A stretch of DNA of 64,000 nt, from the NCBI RefSeq assembly GCF_963664915.1, contig NZ_OY761810.1, forward strand, positions 1,068,661-1,132,660, given 5' to 3'. The translations under genes were made by a program, and so were the position numbers. The notes beneath the pieces are model-generated. The model was not told the DNA's origin, ran no database searches, and saw only the letters and a list, made by a program, of their open reading frames with translations. This DNA is from an uncultured Caproiciproducens sp. (lineage in GTDB: Bacteria > Bacillota > Clostridia > Oscillospirales > Acutalibacteraceae). Positions 18,257 through 27,185 of this stretch are shown here, piece after piece (positions within the stretch are counted from its first letter, which is position 1; every line of letters begins with the position of its first letter).

Positions 18257-20206
18257 ATGTTCAATTCCCGCAATCCAATGTACCGTGAACCCGTAGGTGC
18301 GGTCGCAGACGGCACGCCGGTACATTTTAAAATAACCCTGCCGCGCGACCTGCACTGCAGTGCCGCGCGGCTTATGATAAAAGACGATTCTACCGGCGAA
18401 GAAAAAGCGCAGGGTATGTTCTGGTGCGGTATGAACGGCGACGACGGCGAATGGTGGGAGTGCCATTTCACAGCGGAAACGACGGGTCTTTATTTTTACT
18501 GGTTCTGTATTGATACCTGGCGCTCAACACTGAAAATTACGCGCGGCTGGGGCGGAGAAGGGGTTCTTCGGGAAGCGCCCTGCTTTTGGCAGATGACGGT
18601 CTATGACAGGAACTTCACCACGCCGGACTGGCTTGCGGGCGGAATTATGTACCAGATTTTTCCGGACAGGTTTTTTCGTTCGGGGCAAAAGAAAACCGGC
18701 GTTCCCGCCGACAGAAAGCTGCATGAAAATTGGGGTGCGCAGCCCGATTGGGAGCCGGACGAGGATGGCAGAATCACCAATAGCGATTATTTCGGCGGCG
18801 ACCTGTTCGGAATTGAGGAAAAACTCGATTACCTTCAATCCATGGGTGTCACCTGCGTTTACCTGAATCCTATTTTTGAATCCCATTCCAACCACCGGTA
18901 CGATACGGCGGATTATTCTAAAATCGACCCGCTTTTAGGCAATGAACAGGATTTTTCACATCTGTGTGCAGCGGCGGAGAAGAGGGGGATCCGTGTGGTG
19001 CTCGATGGCGTTTTCAACCATACGGGCAGCGACAGCGTCTACTTCAACCGCCAGAATCGCTACGCCGGCCCGGGCGCGTTTAACTCCAAAAATTCGCCGT
19101 ATTATTCTTGGTATACCTTTCGCCACTGGCCGCAGGATTATGACTGCTGGTGGAACTTTATCACCCTGCCGAATGTGGATGAAACCAATCCGCAGTACAG
19201 GGAGTATATCAATGGAAACGGCGGCATCATTCAAAAGTGGCTTACCGCGGGCGCAGGCGGCTGGCGGCTGGATGTCGCCGACGAACTGCCGGACTTTTTC
19301 CTTGAGGACATCCGCGCTGCCGCCAAATCGAAAAAAAGCGACGCGCTGATTTTGGGCGAGGTCTGGGAGGACGCGTCCAACAAAACAGCCTACGGAAAAA
19401 GACGGAAGTATCTATTGGGCGGCCAGCTCGACAGTGTGATGAACTATCCGTTCCGCAGTGCGATTCTGGGCTTTTTAACAGGCGCGAGCGCCGCCGATAT
19501 GATGGAAATCATACTCGGTATTCTTGAAAATTATCCGCCGCAGGTTACGCGCCTGCTGATGAATCATATCGGCACGCATGACACCGAGCGGGCGCTCACC
19601 ATTCTTGCGGGTGAACCGCTGGGCGGCCACGCCCGCCGATGGCAGAGCACCGCCCACCTGACAAGGGAGCGCCGCCGCCGCGGAATGAAGTTGATGCGGC
19701 TCGCTTCGCTGATGCAGTTCACCCTGCCGGGCGTACCCTGCATTTATTACGGCGATGAAGCTGGGATGGAGGGCTACCGCGACCCGTTTAACCGCGTCTG
19801 TTATCCGTGGGGAAACGAGGAAAAGGATTTGATCGAGTGGTATCGCCTGCTTAGCAGAATCCGCCGCAGCTGTTCCGCCTTAAAAGAAGGCGGTTTCATT
19901 CCGCTTCTTGCGGATCATTCCTGCTTGGGATATATCCGTCAGGATGATACTACAAGTATGCTTTGTGTAATCAATGCCGGCGGAGAAAACCGCAGAGTTA
20001 CCGTTCCCGTAGAATGGCGGAATGCCCGCGCGGTGCTCGGTATTGTGCCGGACGAAAACAATACCCTTATTCTCAATCCGGAGGATTGTGCGGTACTGCT
20101 TCTGAAAAGGGAGAAGCCCATGCTGCCGGAGGCGGATGCCGCGGTCGCAAAGACAATGACAGCCTGTACAAAGCCACACAATACAGAAAGAATTTCAAGA
20201 AGATAA
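18257..20206 (+). CDS. GH13 neopullulanase / alpha-glucosidase family enzyme
   Basis: A 649-residue alpha-amylase family hydrolase with no signal peptide, so cytoplasmic. An N-terminal beta-sandwich of about 110 residues (CBM34/48-like) precedes the barrel. The four family regions are readable: DGVFNHTG (I), GWRLDVADE with the nucleophile Asp (II), GEVWEDA with the acid/base Glu (III) and NHIGTHDTER with the transition-state Asp (IV). ATG 18257 has GGAGG seven bases upstream; an upstream in-frame start lies inside the intercistronic hairpin. With glgP it likely converts maltodextrin, cyclodextrin or pullulan fragments. The exact specificity is not readable. Confidence 0.9.
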   Translation: MFNSRNPMYREPVGAVADGTPVHFKITLPRDLHCSAARLMIKDDSTGEEKAQGMFWCGMNGDDGEWWECHFTAETTGLYFYWFCIDTWRSTLKITRGWGGEGVLREAPCFWQMTVYDRNFTTPDWLAGGIMYQIFPDRFFRSGQKKTGVPADRKLHENWGAQPDWEPDEDGRITNSDYFGGDLFGIEEKLDYLQSMGVTCVYLNPIFESHSNHRYDTADYSKIDPLLGNEQDFSHLCAAAEKRGIRVVLDGVFNHTGSDSVYFNRQNRYAGPGAFNSKNSPYYSWYTFRHWPQDYDCWWNFITLPNVDETNPQYREYINGNGGIIQKWLTAGAGGWRLDVADELPDFFLEDIRAAAKSKKSDALILGEVWEDASNKTAYGKRRKYLLGGQLDSVMNYPFRSAILGFLTGASAADMMEIILGILENYPPQVTRLLMNHIGTHDTERALTILAGEPLGGHARRWQSTAHLTRERRRRGMKLMRLASLMQFTLPGVPCIYYGDEAGMEGYRDPFNRVCYPWGNEEKDLIEWYRLLSRIRRSCSALKEGGFIPLLADHSCLGYIRQDDTTSMLCVINAGGENRRVTVPVEWRNARAVLGIVPDENNTLILNPEDCAVLLLKREKPMLPEADAAVAKTMTACTKPHNTERISRR

Positions 20207-20228
20207 AAGATGGATCCGCAAAAAAAAG

Positions 20229-20257
20229 TTGCAATCATTGTTCAAATGTGATATTAT
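20229..20257 (+). promoter_or_regulatory. Promoter of tRNA-Arg
   Basis: TTGCAA, a 17-base spacer and TATTAT at 20252-20257, 29 bases before the tRNA 5' end. Confidence 0.7.
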
Positions 20258-20286
20258 ACTAAGGCGGCTTGAATAAAGCCGTATAT

Positions 20287-20363
20287 GCGCTCGTAGCTCA
20301 GCTGGATAGAGTGCTTGACTACGAATCAAGAGGTCGCGGGTTCGAGTCCCTCCGGGCGCACCA
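20287..20363 (+). tRNA. tRNA-Arg (anticodon ACG), CCA encoded
   Basis: Complete cloverleaf of 77 bases. The acceptor GCGCTCG pairs with CGGGCGC, the D arm is GCTC...GAGT-like, the anticodon stem CTTGA/TCAAG encloses loop CTACGAA (anticodon ACG, read as inosine to decode CGN), and the T arm contains GGTTCGAGTCC. Discriminator A and the CCA end are encoded. The 3' half from the anticodon stem onward recurs, degenerate, at 31436-31485, together with the following terminator. Confidence 0.97.
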
Positions 20364-20366
20364 AAA

Positions 20367-20398
20367 AAACAGGACAAGGCTTTTGCCTTGTCCTGTTT
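20367..20398 (+). terminator. Terminator of tRNA-Arg (repeated at 31.5 kb)
   Basis: A 14-bp perfect stem (AAACAGGACAAGGC and complement) with a TTTT loop, ending in T residues on both strands. The same 14-base arms, with an AAAA loop, occur at 31491-31522. Confidence 0.9.
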
Positions 20399-20572
20399 TG
20401 ACTGTGTAATATCAAATACTCAAGAATACTGCATGCACACATTTCACCACAGGATAACATTTCAACAATTTTCAGAAAATAATACATCGTATGATCAGAC
20501 CCCTCACGCCGTGCGTGGGGGGTCTGATCAAAAGTTGAATAAGGGAGGCATTTGACAAAAAACGCATTTGAT
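20399..20572. other. Non-coding left end of the sugar island, with palindrome
   Basis: No gene is seen. At 20492-20530 a palindrome has 12-base arms TGATCAGACCCC/GGGGTCTGATCA that enclose a CACGC/GCGTG inner stem. It lies 42 bases past the stop codon of the isomerase gene and may end that transcript, though no T-run follows. Confidence 0.65.
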
Positions 20573-22060
20573 TTACTCAAACGGATTTTCCGTCTTGTAT
20601 AGCATAGTTTTAGGCTGATTAAAGGAAATATCCGTAATGCCCATCGCACGAAACACCGTGAACAGGGGGCTTCCCGCATGGGCGAACGCCACGGCGCCGT
20701 GGTGAGGATAATGCTTTTCGATCAGAACGTGACGGTAGAAACGGCCCATCTCGGGGATAGCAATGATTCCTATTCCGCCAAAGGAACGGGTCGCGACCGG
20801 AAGCACCTCTCCCAGTGCAATATATGCGGACAGCTTTCCCTCCGCGGAACCCTGCAGCCGGAAGAAAGTAATCTTCCCGGGAGCGATGTCGCCTTCCAGT
20901 GTCCCGCGGGTAAAATCGGGTTCGTTGCCGTTTTCCAGCAGACGGTTCTGAATCAGTTGGTACTTCACCGCCGCGCCCTTCGACAGCTTGCAGAACGGAG
21001 TATTCCCGCAGTGGAAGCCCATGAAGGTATCCTTCAGCGTATAAGGGTACTTTCCTGCGATTTCGTCTTCATAAAGGTCGCGCGGCACGCTGTTGTTAAT
21101 ATCCAGCAGAGTGACGGCGTCGCCTGTCACACAGGCGCCGATGTATTCGCTCAAAGCGCCGTAAATGTCTACCTCACAAGCCACCGGGATTCCCCGGGAG
21201 GCCAGGCGGCTGTTGACATAACAGGGTTCAAAACCGAATTCTTTCGGGAAAGCAGGCCAGCATTTGTCCGCTAGGGCCACATATTTTTTGGCTCCCCTGT
21301 TGTCTTTCACCCAATCGAGCAGGGTAAGCTCAAACTGCGCCATGCGAGGCAGAAGATCAGGATAATGGTTTCCGTCGATTCCGAGTTCTTTGGCCATATC
21401 GTCCGCAACTCCGGGGATGCGGGGATCTTCCTTGTGAGCCCGGTAGGCCACCAAAAGATCCAGCTCCGAATTTTCCTGAATTTCAACGCCGAGGTCGTAC
21501 AGAGGCTGAATCGGCGCGTTGCAGGCGAAGAAGTCCTGCGGACGGGGGCCGAAAGTGATGATCTTCAGCGAATTCACTCCTATCAGCGCACGAGCCACCG
21601 GAACAAAACGGGCGATCATGTCGCTGATCTCTTCCGCCGTACCGACCGGATATTCGGGGATGACAGCCCGGATATGGCGCAGCGCGAGGTTGTAGGAACA
21701 GTTGAGCATGCCGCAGTACGCGTCGCCTCTGCCGTTGATCAGGTCTTCGCCCGTTTCCTCCGAGGCCGCTACAAACATTACCGGCCCGTCAAAATATTTG
21801 GCAATCAAAGTTTCGGGTGTTTCGGGCCCAAAGTTGCCCAAAAACACGACCAGAGCGTTGCAGCCGGCTGCCTCCACTTCCGCAACGGCCTCAAGCATAT
21901 CCTGTTCATTTTCTACTGTCGTCTGCGCTTCGAAAACAGAGCCGTATTTTGCCGTGAAGGAATCCACGATGGCCTTCCTTCTTTTTTGGGAAAGAGATAT
22001 GATAAAGCAATCGCGGCTGACGGCGATGATTCCTAGTTTTACTTCAGGGATGTTTTTCAT
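20573..22060 (-). CDS. L-fucose/D-arabinose isomerase family protein
   Basis: A 495-residue aldose-ketose isomerase of the fucose/arabinose isomerase fold, which uses a divalent metal bound by Glu, Asp and His. Visible family traits are the N-terminal Rossmann-like domain (KLGIIAVSRDCF), a mid-region ACEVDIYGALSEY with metal-site acidic residues, DINNS, and a C-terminal HCGNTP and GKITFFRLQG segment. It belongs to the divergent fucose-isomerase-related group whose sugar varies (D-arabinose, L-fucose or D-xylose are options). ATG 22060 has GGAG eight bases upstream. Downstream partner of xylulokinase and DUF4867; no aldolase is present, suggesting a ketose 5-phosphate product. Confidence 0.85.
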   Translation of the reverse strand: MKNIPEVKLGIIAVSRDCFIISLSQKRRKAIVDSFTAKYGSVFEAQTTVENEQDMLEAVAEVEAAGCNALVVFLGNFGPETPETLIAKYFDGPVMFVAASEETGEDLINGRGDAYCGMLNCSYNLALRHIRAVIPEYPVGTAEEISDMIARFVPVARALIGVNSLKIITFGPRPQDFFACNAPIQPLYDLGVEIQENSELDLLVAYRAHKEDPRIPGVADDMAKELGIDGNHYPDLLPRMAQFELTLLDWVKDNRGAKKYVALADKCWPAFPKEFGFEPCYVNSRLASRGIPVACEVDIYGALSEYIGACVTGDAVTLLDINNSVPRDLYEDEIAGKYPYTLKDTFMGFHCGNTPFCKLSKGAAVKYQLIQNRLLENGNEPDFTRGTLEGDIAPGKITFFRLQGSAEGKLSAYIALGEVLPVATRSFGGIGIIAIPEMGRFYRHVLIEKHYPHHGAVAFAHAGSPLFTVFRAMGITDISFNQPKTMLYKTENPFE

Positions 22061-22082
22061 TTTTATGTCTCCTCTCTGCTGT

Positions 22083-23588
22083 TTAATTGAAGCTCCATTT
22101 CAGTGCTTCGTAAAATTTTATGTATTTTGCGTAGTGCTCCGCGTAAAGAGGAACATTTTCAGCAATTGGCATCGTTACGCTTTCGGGACGGATTAAAGGC
22201 ACGGTTTTCTCCATGCTGCTCCAGACGTCTGCCGTCACGCCGGCCACCAGAGCCGCTCCGAATGAACCGCCTTCCGCGCTGCCGTATACGGTCCGCACGG
22301 GAAGACCAAAAACATCCGCAAAAATCTGCCGCCAGAGCGGGCTGACAGCTCCGCCGCCCGCGATGACGATTTCGCTGGAATCCTCCGAGCCGATCATCCC
22401 GTACACCTGGCGCAGGGAAAAAGCAACGCCTTCCAAAACACTGCGGGCAAAATGTCCCTTCCCGTGGCGGGAAGTCACCCCGAGAAACGCTCCTTTTGCG
22501 GAGGGATCATTAAGCGGCGCCCGCTCGCCGGACAAATACGGCAGAAAGAACATTCCTTCGCAGCATGGGGGGGCTGAAGCCGCTTCCGCGTCAAGCAGCG
22601 CAAATGCGCTCTTGCCTTCCGTTTCCGCTTTTTGTGTTTCATACTGCCCAAGCGCGTTCCGGAACCACTGGTAGGAACCGGCCGCCGCGAGTGTTACGCC
22701 CATTGCGCTGAACGATCCCGGTTCGTTTCCGCAGAACACCTGAAGCATCCCCTTCGGATTCTCCAGAAAGGAGCCAAGGCTCATGGCAACAACGCCGGAG
22801 GTTCCGACCGTCACCCCGATCCGGCCCGATTTTGCCAGCCCGAGACCCGTAGTGGAAATCACGGCGTCGCCGCCGCCGCCCCCGACGGGGGTCCCCTGCG
22901 GCAGCCCTGTGAGCTCCGCCGCTTTTTTCGTCACATATCCCGAAACAGCGGTGGATTCTACCGCTTCCGGGAACAAATCCGGATTAAGGCCGACCTTCCG
23001 GATTAAAGAAACCGCCCATCCGCGTTCGCGCACGCAAAAGAAGCCCGTGCCGGAAGCGTCGGAAACGTCTGTCTTGATTTCCCCTGTCAGCTTAAAGCGA
23101 ATATAGTCTTTCGGGTTAATTACATGGACGGTCTTTTCGTAGTTTTCAGGTTCTTTTTCCTTCATCCAAAGAATTTTACCGCCCGTGTATCCTGTCAGCA
23201 TCCGGTTATTGGTCGCCGCCAAGAGCGCGTCCGGCCCACCGGCCAGTTTGGTAATTTCTTCACACTGTAATCCGGTCCTCTGGTCATTCCAGAGAATCGC
23301 GCGCCGTACTACGCAGTTTTTATAATCCAGCGCCACCATTCCGTGCATCTGACCAGAAAGGCCCACAGCCGCGATTGTTTTTCCTCTCAGGAGCGGAGCG
23401 GCTTTCCGGAGACCGGACACCACACCTTTCCACCAGTCATCGGGGTCCTGTTCGGACCACCCTTCCTGCGGGGCATAACAGGGATATTCCTCCACGACGG
23501 AACCCAGAATGGTTCCACATTCGTCCAGCGCGAGAATTTTGCACCCGGAAGTCCCTACATCTATACCGAGCATACATTTTCCAGCCAT
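22083..23588 (-). CDS. xylB: Xylulokinase-like FGGY carbohydrate kinase
   Basis: Sugar kinase phosphorylating a ketose made by the neighbouring isomerase, most likely xylulose or ribulose. The 501 residues begin LGIDVGTSGCKILALDE, the first ATP-phosphate loop, and carry the substrate motif SGQMHGMV near residue 78. The C-terminal FGGY signature region with VIAGGGAVSPLWRQI lies near 407 and EGGSFGAA near 445. Length and motifs fit xylulokinase best. GGAGG precedes ATG 23588. It lies between DUF4867 and the isomerase on the same strand with 21-22 bp gaps, so the three are one operon. Confidence 0.92.
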   Translation of the reverse strand: MAGKCMLGIDVGTSGCKILALDECGTILGSVVEEYPCYAPQEGWSEQDPDDWWKGVVSGLRKAAPLLRGKTIAAVGLSGQMHGMVALDYKNCVVRRAILWNDQRTGLQCEEITKLAGGPDALLAATNNRMLTGYTGGKILWMKEKEPENYEKTVHVINPKDYIRFKLTGEIKTDVSDASGTGFFCVRERGWAVSLIRKVGLNPDLFPEAVESTAVSGYVTKKAAELTGLPQGTPVGGGGGDAVISTTGLGLAKSGRIGVTVGTSGVVAMSLGSFLENPKGMLQVFCGNEPGSFSAMGVTLAAAGSYQWFRNALGQYETQKAETEGKSAFALLDAEAASAPPCCEGMFFLPYLSGERAPLNDPSAKGAFLGVTSRHGKGHFARSVLEGVAFSLRQVYGMIGSEDSSEIVIAGGGAVSPLWRQIFADVFGLPVRTVYGSAEGGSFGAALVAGVTADVWSSMEKTVPLIRPESVTMPIAENVPLYAEHYAKYIKFYEALKWSFN

Positions 23589-23609
23589 CTGATTCCCTCC
23601 GTTTCGCCT

Positions 23610-24248
23610 TCACAGCGTGATATTCCGGCCCTTTAAGCCCAGAAAGGCCCCGTCTGCCTGCAGACCGGATTCCGGATGCGCGACCAGCCACTTGTTCCGG
23701 GCGAACAGCAGCCTGTCTTCGCCCTCCTCCGCCGGCCTTGCCTCCAGCGGAAGGTTGGTTCCCCGCGGCAGGACGATTGCGTCACGGAATCCTTCCGGCG
23801 CTGCATTGCACGGGGCAAAATGCAGGGTGGTGGCATACAGCTCCACCACAGTCCCGGCGGGGACCCTAAACGCTTCGACAATACCGGTATCGTATTCAAA
23901 GGTTTGTGGATCGATATCCTGCAGTAAACCAAGCAGCAAAACCAGATCTGTTCCCGCAATGTTGATTTCGGAGCTGCGGTGGTATTCCAGAGCATTGAGC
24001 CGGTAATTGCTACCGTTGCAGTAGCCAAGCTCAATTTCCAGACCTCCGAATTCCCGGTCCCGAAGCTCCCGGAATATTTCCAGCTTTTCAAGCTCCGGGT
24101 CGGAAGCCGTGTAAATCGTTGAATCAGGCGGCTTCGGCGTTTCAGCCAACCTTTTCAGCAGCTGGGCGCAGTCGAATCCGGTCACGATTCTTCCGTATTT
24201 TTGGAATGCTTTATCCCGGACCGATTGAACCGCGATTGTCTCACTCAT
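23610..24248 (-). CDS. DUF4867 family protein
   Basis: A 212-residue soluble protein that I place in DUF4867, a cupin-like family found next to fucose-isomerase and sugar-kinase genes in Firmicutes. Features are a central stretch with YHRSSEINIAGTDLVLLLG, the segment VPAGTVVELYATTLHFAPCNA, which resembles a cupin strand with conserved His and Cys, and a C-terminal KNKWLVAHPES-like run. ATG 24248 is preferred to GTG 24257, which sits only two bases from AAGGA. Function is unknown; an auxiliary sugar isomerase or epimerase role is inference from context. First gene of the isomerase-kinase operon. Confidence 0.8.
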   Translation of the reverse strand: MSETIAVQSVRDKAFQKYGRIVTGFDCAQLLKRLAETPKPPDSTIYTASDPELEKLEIFRELRDREFGGLEIELGYCNGSNYRLNALEYHRSSEINIAGTDLVLLLGLLQDIDPQTFEYDTGIVEAFRVPAGTVVELYATTLHFAPCNAAPEGFRDAIVLPRGTNLPLEARPAEEGEDRLLFARNKWLVAHPESGLQADGAFLGLKGRNITL

Positions 24249-24502
24249 GGTCTTCACTATCCTTAAAAAGTTTTTAAATGCGCGTCTTACGTAAATGTCA
24301 TTTTAAAAAGTATCGTTATATACTCAGCATATTTTTGCTAAAGAAAAAGAAGAGCAATCCTAAACGGTTGCCGCAACGTTTATTAAAGAACTAAAATAAA
24401 AAACTTTTAGAAAACTTGTGAAAATATCCTCTCGAATATGGAATCCGGAATCAATTCGTGTTATGATTTTCATAAAATATAAGTCTTAAAGGATGTATTG
24501 GA
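24249..24502. promoter_or_regulatory. Divergent control region DUF4867 / ROK
   Basis: An AT-rich gap with repeated AAAAACTTTT-like tracts (24275-24290, 24400-24415), which resemble ROK/XylR-type sites. An 11-base perfect palindrome GTTGCCGCAAC at 24367-24377 lies inside a longer imperfect dyad and could be a repressor operator. No clear -35/-10 pair was assigned on either strand. Confidence 0.5.
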
Positions 24503-25606
24503 TTGAATAATCTTCAGGTAAGAGATGCAAATAAAAACAGAATCATCAATTTTCTTTACTCCAATAACGGAGCAACCAAACAGAATATTGCGGAATCTCT
24601 GGGTTTGAGCATGCCCACTGTTTCCCTTATTTTAAAAGACCTTGAAAAGCGCGGCCTGGTGACGAAATCCGGAACGTTGAAATCTTCCGGGGGAAGAAAG
24701 CCGTTCGTCAACTCATTCGCGTATGGCGCCAGACTCTCCTGCGGAATAGAAGTAACCCAGAACCATATCCGCTTTGTCATGATCGACCTCGGGGAAAATG
24801 TCCTTTTCTATAAGAAAATCCGGGAGACGTTTCAAAACGGCGATACCTATTTTAAAACTTTGGCCGACGATCTGGAGCTTTTTCTGCAGGAAAACCACGT
24901 GGACTGCGGCAAGCTTTTGGGGGTCGGCATAGCGGTCCCCGGGTTGATGAACAACGACATTTTGGAATATAGCCCGACGCTGCATGTAAAAGACCTTCCG
25001 ATCGACTGCCTGAGAAAATATATTCCGTACCCTGTTATGGTCAATAATGAAGCGAACCTGGCAGGCCTTGCAGAAATCTGGAAAATGGACGAAGCGGAAA
25101 GCGCTGTCTTTCTTTCCGTCAACAAAGGGGTCGGCGGAGCAATTATTATTGACAACAAGCTTTATGGCGGCACAAACGGGCATTCCGGGGAATTTGGCCA
25201 CATGACGATCGTTCAGGACGGGCTCGTTTGCTCCTGCGGAAAACAAGGGTGTCTGGAAGCGTACTGTTCCACAAAGGTTTTGGCGGAGCCGAACTTTGAA
25301 GATGTCGATGATTTCTTCGCGGCGCTTGAAATGGGCAATCAGTATTGCAGGCAGAAATGGGAAGTCTATTTGGATTACCTCGCTACGGGGATCAACAACA
25401 TCCGCACAATCTTCGACTCCGATATTATTATCGGCGGTGAAATTGACCGGTACCTCGAGAAGTACTCAGACCTGCTGTTAAAAAAACTGCTTCCGCTCAA
25501 TTCTTTCGGGGTTTCACCGGATTATCTGCATTTCAGCCGCTTTAGCGACAAAGCAAGCGCGATCGGCGCCGCACTGCTGCAAATCGACTCGTTTCTGAAC
25601 GACTGA
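24503..25606 (+). CDS. ROK-family transcriptional repressor (first copy)
   Basis: A 367-residue NagC/XylR-type repressor. The N-terminal winged helix-turn-helix (about 10-75) includes TKQNIAESLGLSMPTVSLILKDLEKRGLV. The ROK domain follows, with the zinc-type motif CSCGKQGCLEAYCS near 243-256 and the sugar-binding GGTNGHSGEFGHM before it. TTG at 24503 is used; AAGGATG lies nine bases upstream. It is divergent from the DUF4867-xylB-isomerase operon, which it most likely controls in response to the sugar or its phosphate. Its paralogue at 30.2-31.3 kb guards the transporter end. Confidence 0.9.
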   Translation: MNNLQVRDANKNRIINFLYSNNGATKQNIAESLGLSMPTVSLILKDLEKRGLVTKSGTLKSSGGRKPFVNSFAYGARLSCGIEVTQNHIRFVMIDLGENVLFYKKIRETFQNGDTYFKTLADDLELFLQENHVDCGKLLGVGIAVPGLMNNDILEYSPTLHVKDLPIDCLRKYIPYPVMVNNEANLAGLAEIWKMDEAESAVFLSVNKGVGGAIIIDNKLYGGTNGHSGEFGHMTIVQDGLVCSCGKQGCLEAYCSTKVLAEPNFEDVDDFFAALEMGNQYCRQKWEVYLDYLATGINNIRTIFDSDIIIGGEIDRYLEKYSDLLLKKLLPLNSFGVSPDYLHFSRFSDKASAIGAALLQIDSFLND

Positions 25607-25611
25607 ACGGC

Positions 25612-25926
25612 TTATTTCAGGTCCATATTGCCGGAATGATCTGTATCTTCTCTTTCGGGACCTCCTGTTTTACATTCGCTTGCCAATACGGTAAGCGAAT
25701 GTTTGTATTCCCGCCACGCGTAAGTCCCGAACGCCACGGAGGCCAGAAGGAAAACGGCGCTGGCAAGCCACGTAACCCATAGTGGGAGTGAGCTTGTTTT
25801 TTGGACAGCCGCTTCGACGATGCCTTTCGTCAGATACAGCAGGTAAAGCGCAACCAGTATGCGCAGGGTCAGCTTGACTTTGGCGCGCTTCTGCTTTGCC
25901 TGGATTTCTTCGGATTGATTCTGCAT
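25612..25926 (-). CDS. Small two-helix membrane protein, unknown
   Basis: A 104-residue protein that I do not recognise. It has a charged N-terminus (Gln/Lys/Arg-rich to about 18), hydrophobic helices at about 21-37 and 50-68, then an acidic, polar tail. It is convergent with the ROK gene (gap 5 bp) and 90 bp downstream of the sugar permease on the same strand, so it may be the last cistron of the transporter operon. An accessory subunit or an unrelated passenger are both possible. Confidence 0.6.
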   Translation of the reverse strand: MQNQSEEIQAKQKRAKVKLTLRILVALYLLYLTKGIVEAAVQKTSSLPLWVTWLASAVFLLASVAFGTYAWREYKHSLTVLASECKTGGPEREDTDHSGNMDLK

Positions 25927-26016
25927 ATGTCAGCCTCGCATCCCGGATGCCGCCCCCGGGCTTTACCCACGGCCCGCATCCTTCTTTATGTATCTAATCG
26001 GTGAGGTCATTACCGT

Positions 26017-27174
26017 TTACTGCTTCCCTACCTTATGATTTGAGACAACGTCAAAGATAACGGCTGCCAGAAGCACGGCGCCTTTAACCACATACTGCCA
26101 CTCGTCCGGCAGTCCGTAAATCGACATGCCCTGGTTCATGACCCCGAGCAGAATAGCACCGATCATAATGCCGGAAACGGTGCCGGAACCGCCGTAGGCC
26201 GACGCCCCGCCGATAAAGCAGGCGGCGATCGCGTCCATTTCGTAGGAATTCCCCATGCTGCCGTCTACGGAGCCGATGCGGGCCGCTACCAGCAAGCCGG
26301 AGAAGCCGGCCAGCACGCTCATAAGAAAGTAAGCCCAGAAATAAACGCGCCTCGGATCAATGCCGGACAGCTTCGCGGCCTTCTCATTACCGCCCACGGC
26401 GTAAAAATACCGGCCGAAGGCAGTCTTGATCGTAATAAACGCGAAAATCAATACCACCAGCAGAATCCAGAGCAGCATAACCGGGATGCCCTTGTAGTTT
26501 GCAAGCTTCCAGCAGTACGCAATAATCAAGACGTCAATTACGCCGATCTTCACCAAAGTCGCCGCGGGGGACTCAACTTCATAGTTCTTTTTCGCTCTTT
26601 TGGCTCGGTTGGTAAGCATCAGGACGGTGAGAAGAATAGAAACCGCTATCCCGGTAATCAGCGCCGACGGATGAAGGGACTTGGTGTCCAGTCCGGGAAC
26701 GTCGATATAAGAAATAAAAGTGTTCAGGAACGCGGTATTCTGAATATTGATGGTCTTGGAAGCCAGGACGACTCGCCCAAGCCCCCGGAACAGGAACATG
26801 CCCGCCAGGGTCGCAATAAACGGCGGAACGTGAATGTAGCCGATCCAAAACCCCTGCCAGACACCGATCACTGCGGCAATTAGCAACGCAATGAGAATGG
26901 TGGGCAGCGCGCCCATGGAATTCTGCATCAGCTGCGCCGCGACGGCACCAACAAGGCACAGCGTAGCGCCAACCGACAGGTCAACGTTGCCGCCGGTCAA
27001 AATGCACAGCAGCATGCCGCATGCCATCACCAGAACATAGGCGTTCTGCAGCAGCAGATTAGAGATGTTTTGGGCATACAGCAATCTGCCGTTCGTCAGG
27101 ACCGAGAAGAAAATAAAGACCACGACCAACGCGATTGCCATTGTATATTTTTTAATCAGAGTAGATGCTTTCAT
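26017..27174 (-). CDS. mmsB: Monosaccharide ABC transporter permease (GguB/MmsB type)
   Basis: A 385-residue permease of the BPD_transp_2 family (ribose/xylose/galactose type) with about ten helices. It is longer than RbsC by an insert near residues 190-225, typical of the multiple-monosaccharide (ChvE-GguA-GguB) subgroup. The EAA-like loop is visible around VGGNEKAAKLSGIDPRRVYFW near 260, where the ATPase docks. GGAGGCAGAAGT precedes ATG 27174. It follows the ATPase gene by 11 bp. Transport would bring pentoses or hexoses to the isomerase and kinase encoded upstream on the island. Confidence 0.92.
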   Translation of the reverse strand: MKASTLIKKYTMAIALVVVFIFFSVLTNGRLLYAQNISNLLLQNAYVLVMACGMLLCILTGGNVDLSVGATLCLVGAVAAQLMQNSMGALPTILIALLIAAVIGVWQGFWIGYIHVPPFIATLAGMFLFRGLGRVVLASKTINIQNTAFLNTFISYIDVPGLDTKSLHPSALITGIAVSILLTVLMLTNRAKRAKKNYEVESPAATLVKIGVIDVLIIAYCWKLANYKGIPVMLLWILLVVLIFAFITIKTAFGRYFYAVGGNEKAAKLSGIDPRRVYFWAYFLMSVLAGFSGLLVAARIGSVDGSMGNSYEMDAIAACFIGGASAYGGSGTVSGIMIGAILLGVMNQGMSIYGLPDEWQYVVKGAVLLAAVIFDVVSNHKVGKQ

Positions 27175-27185
27175 ACTTCTGCCTC

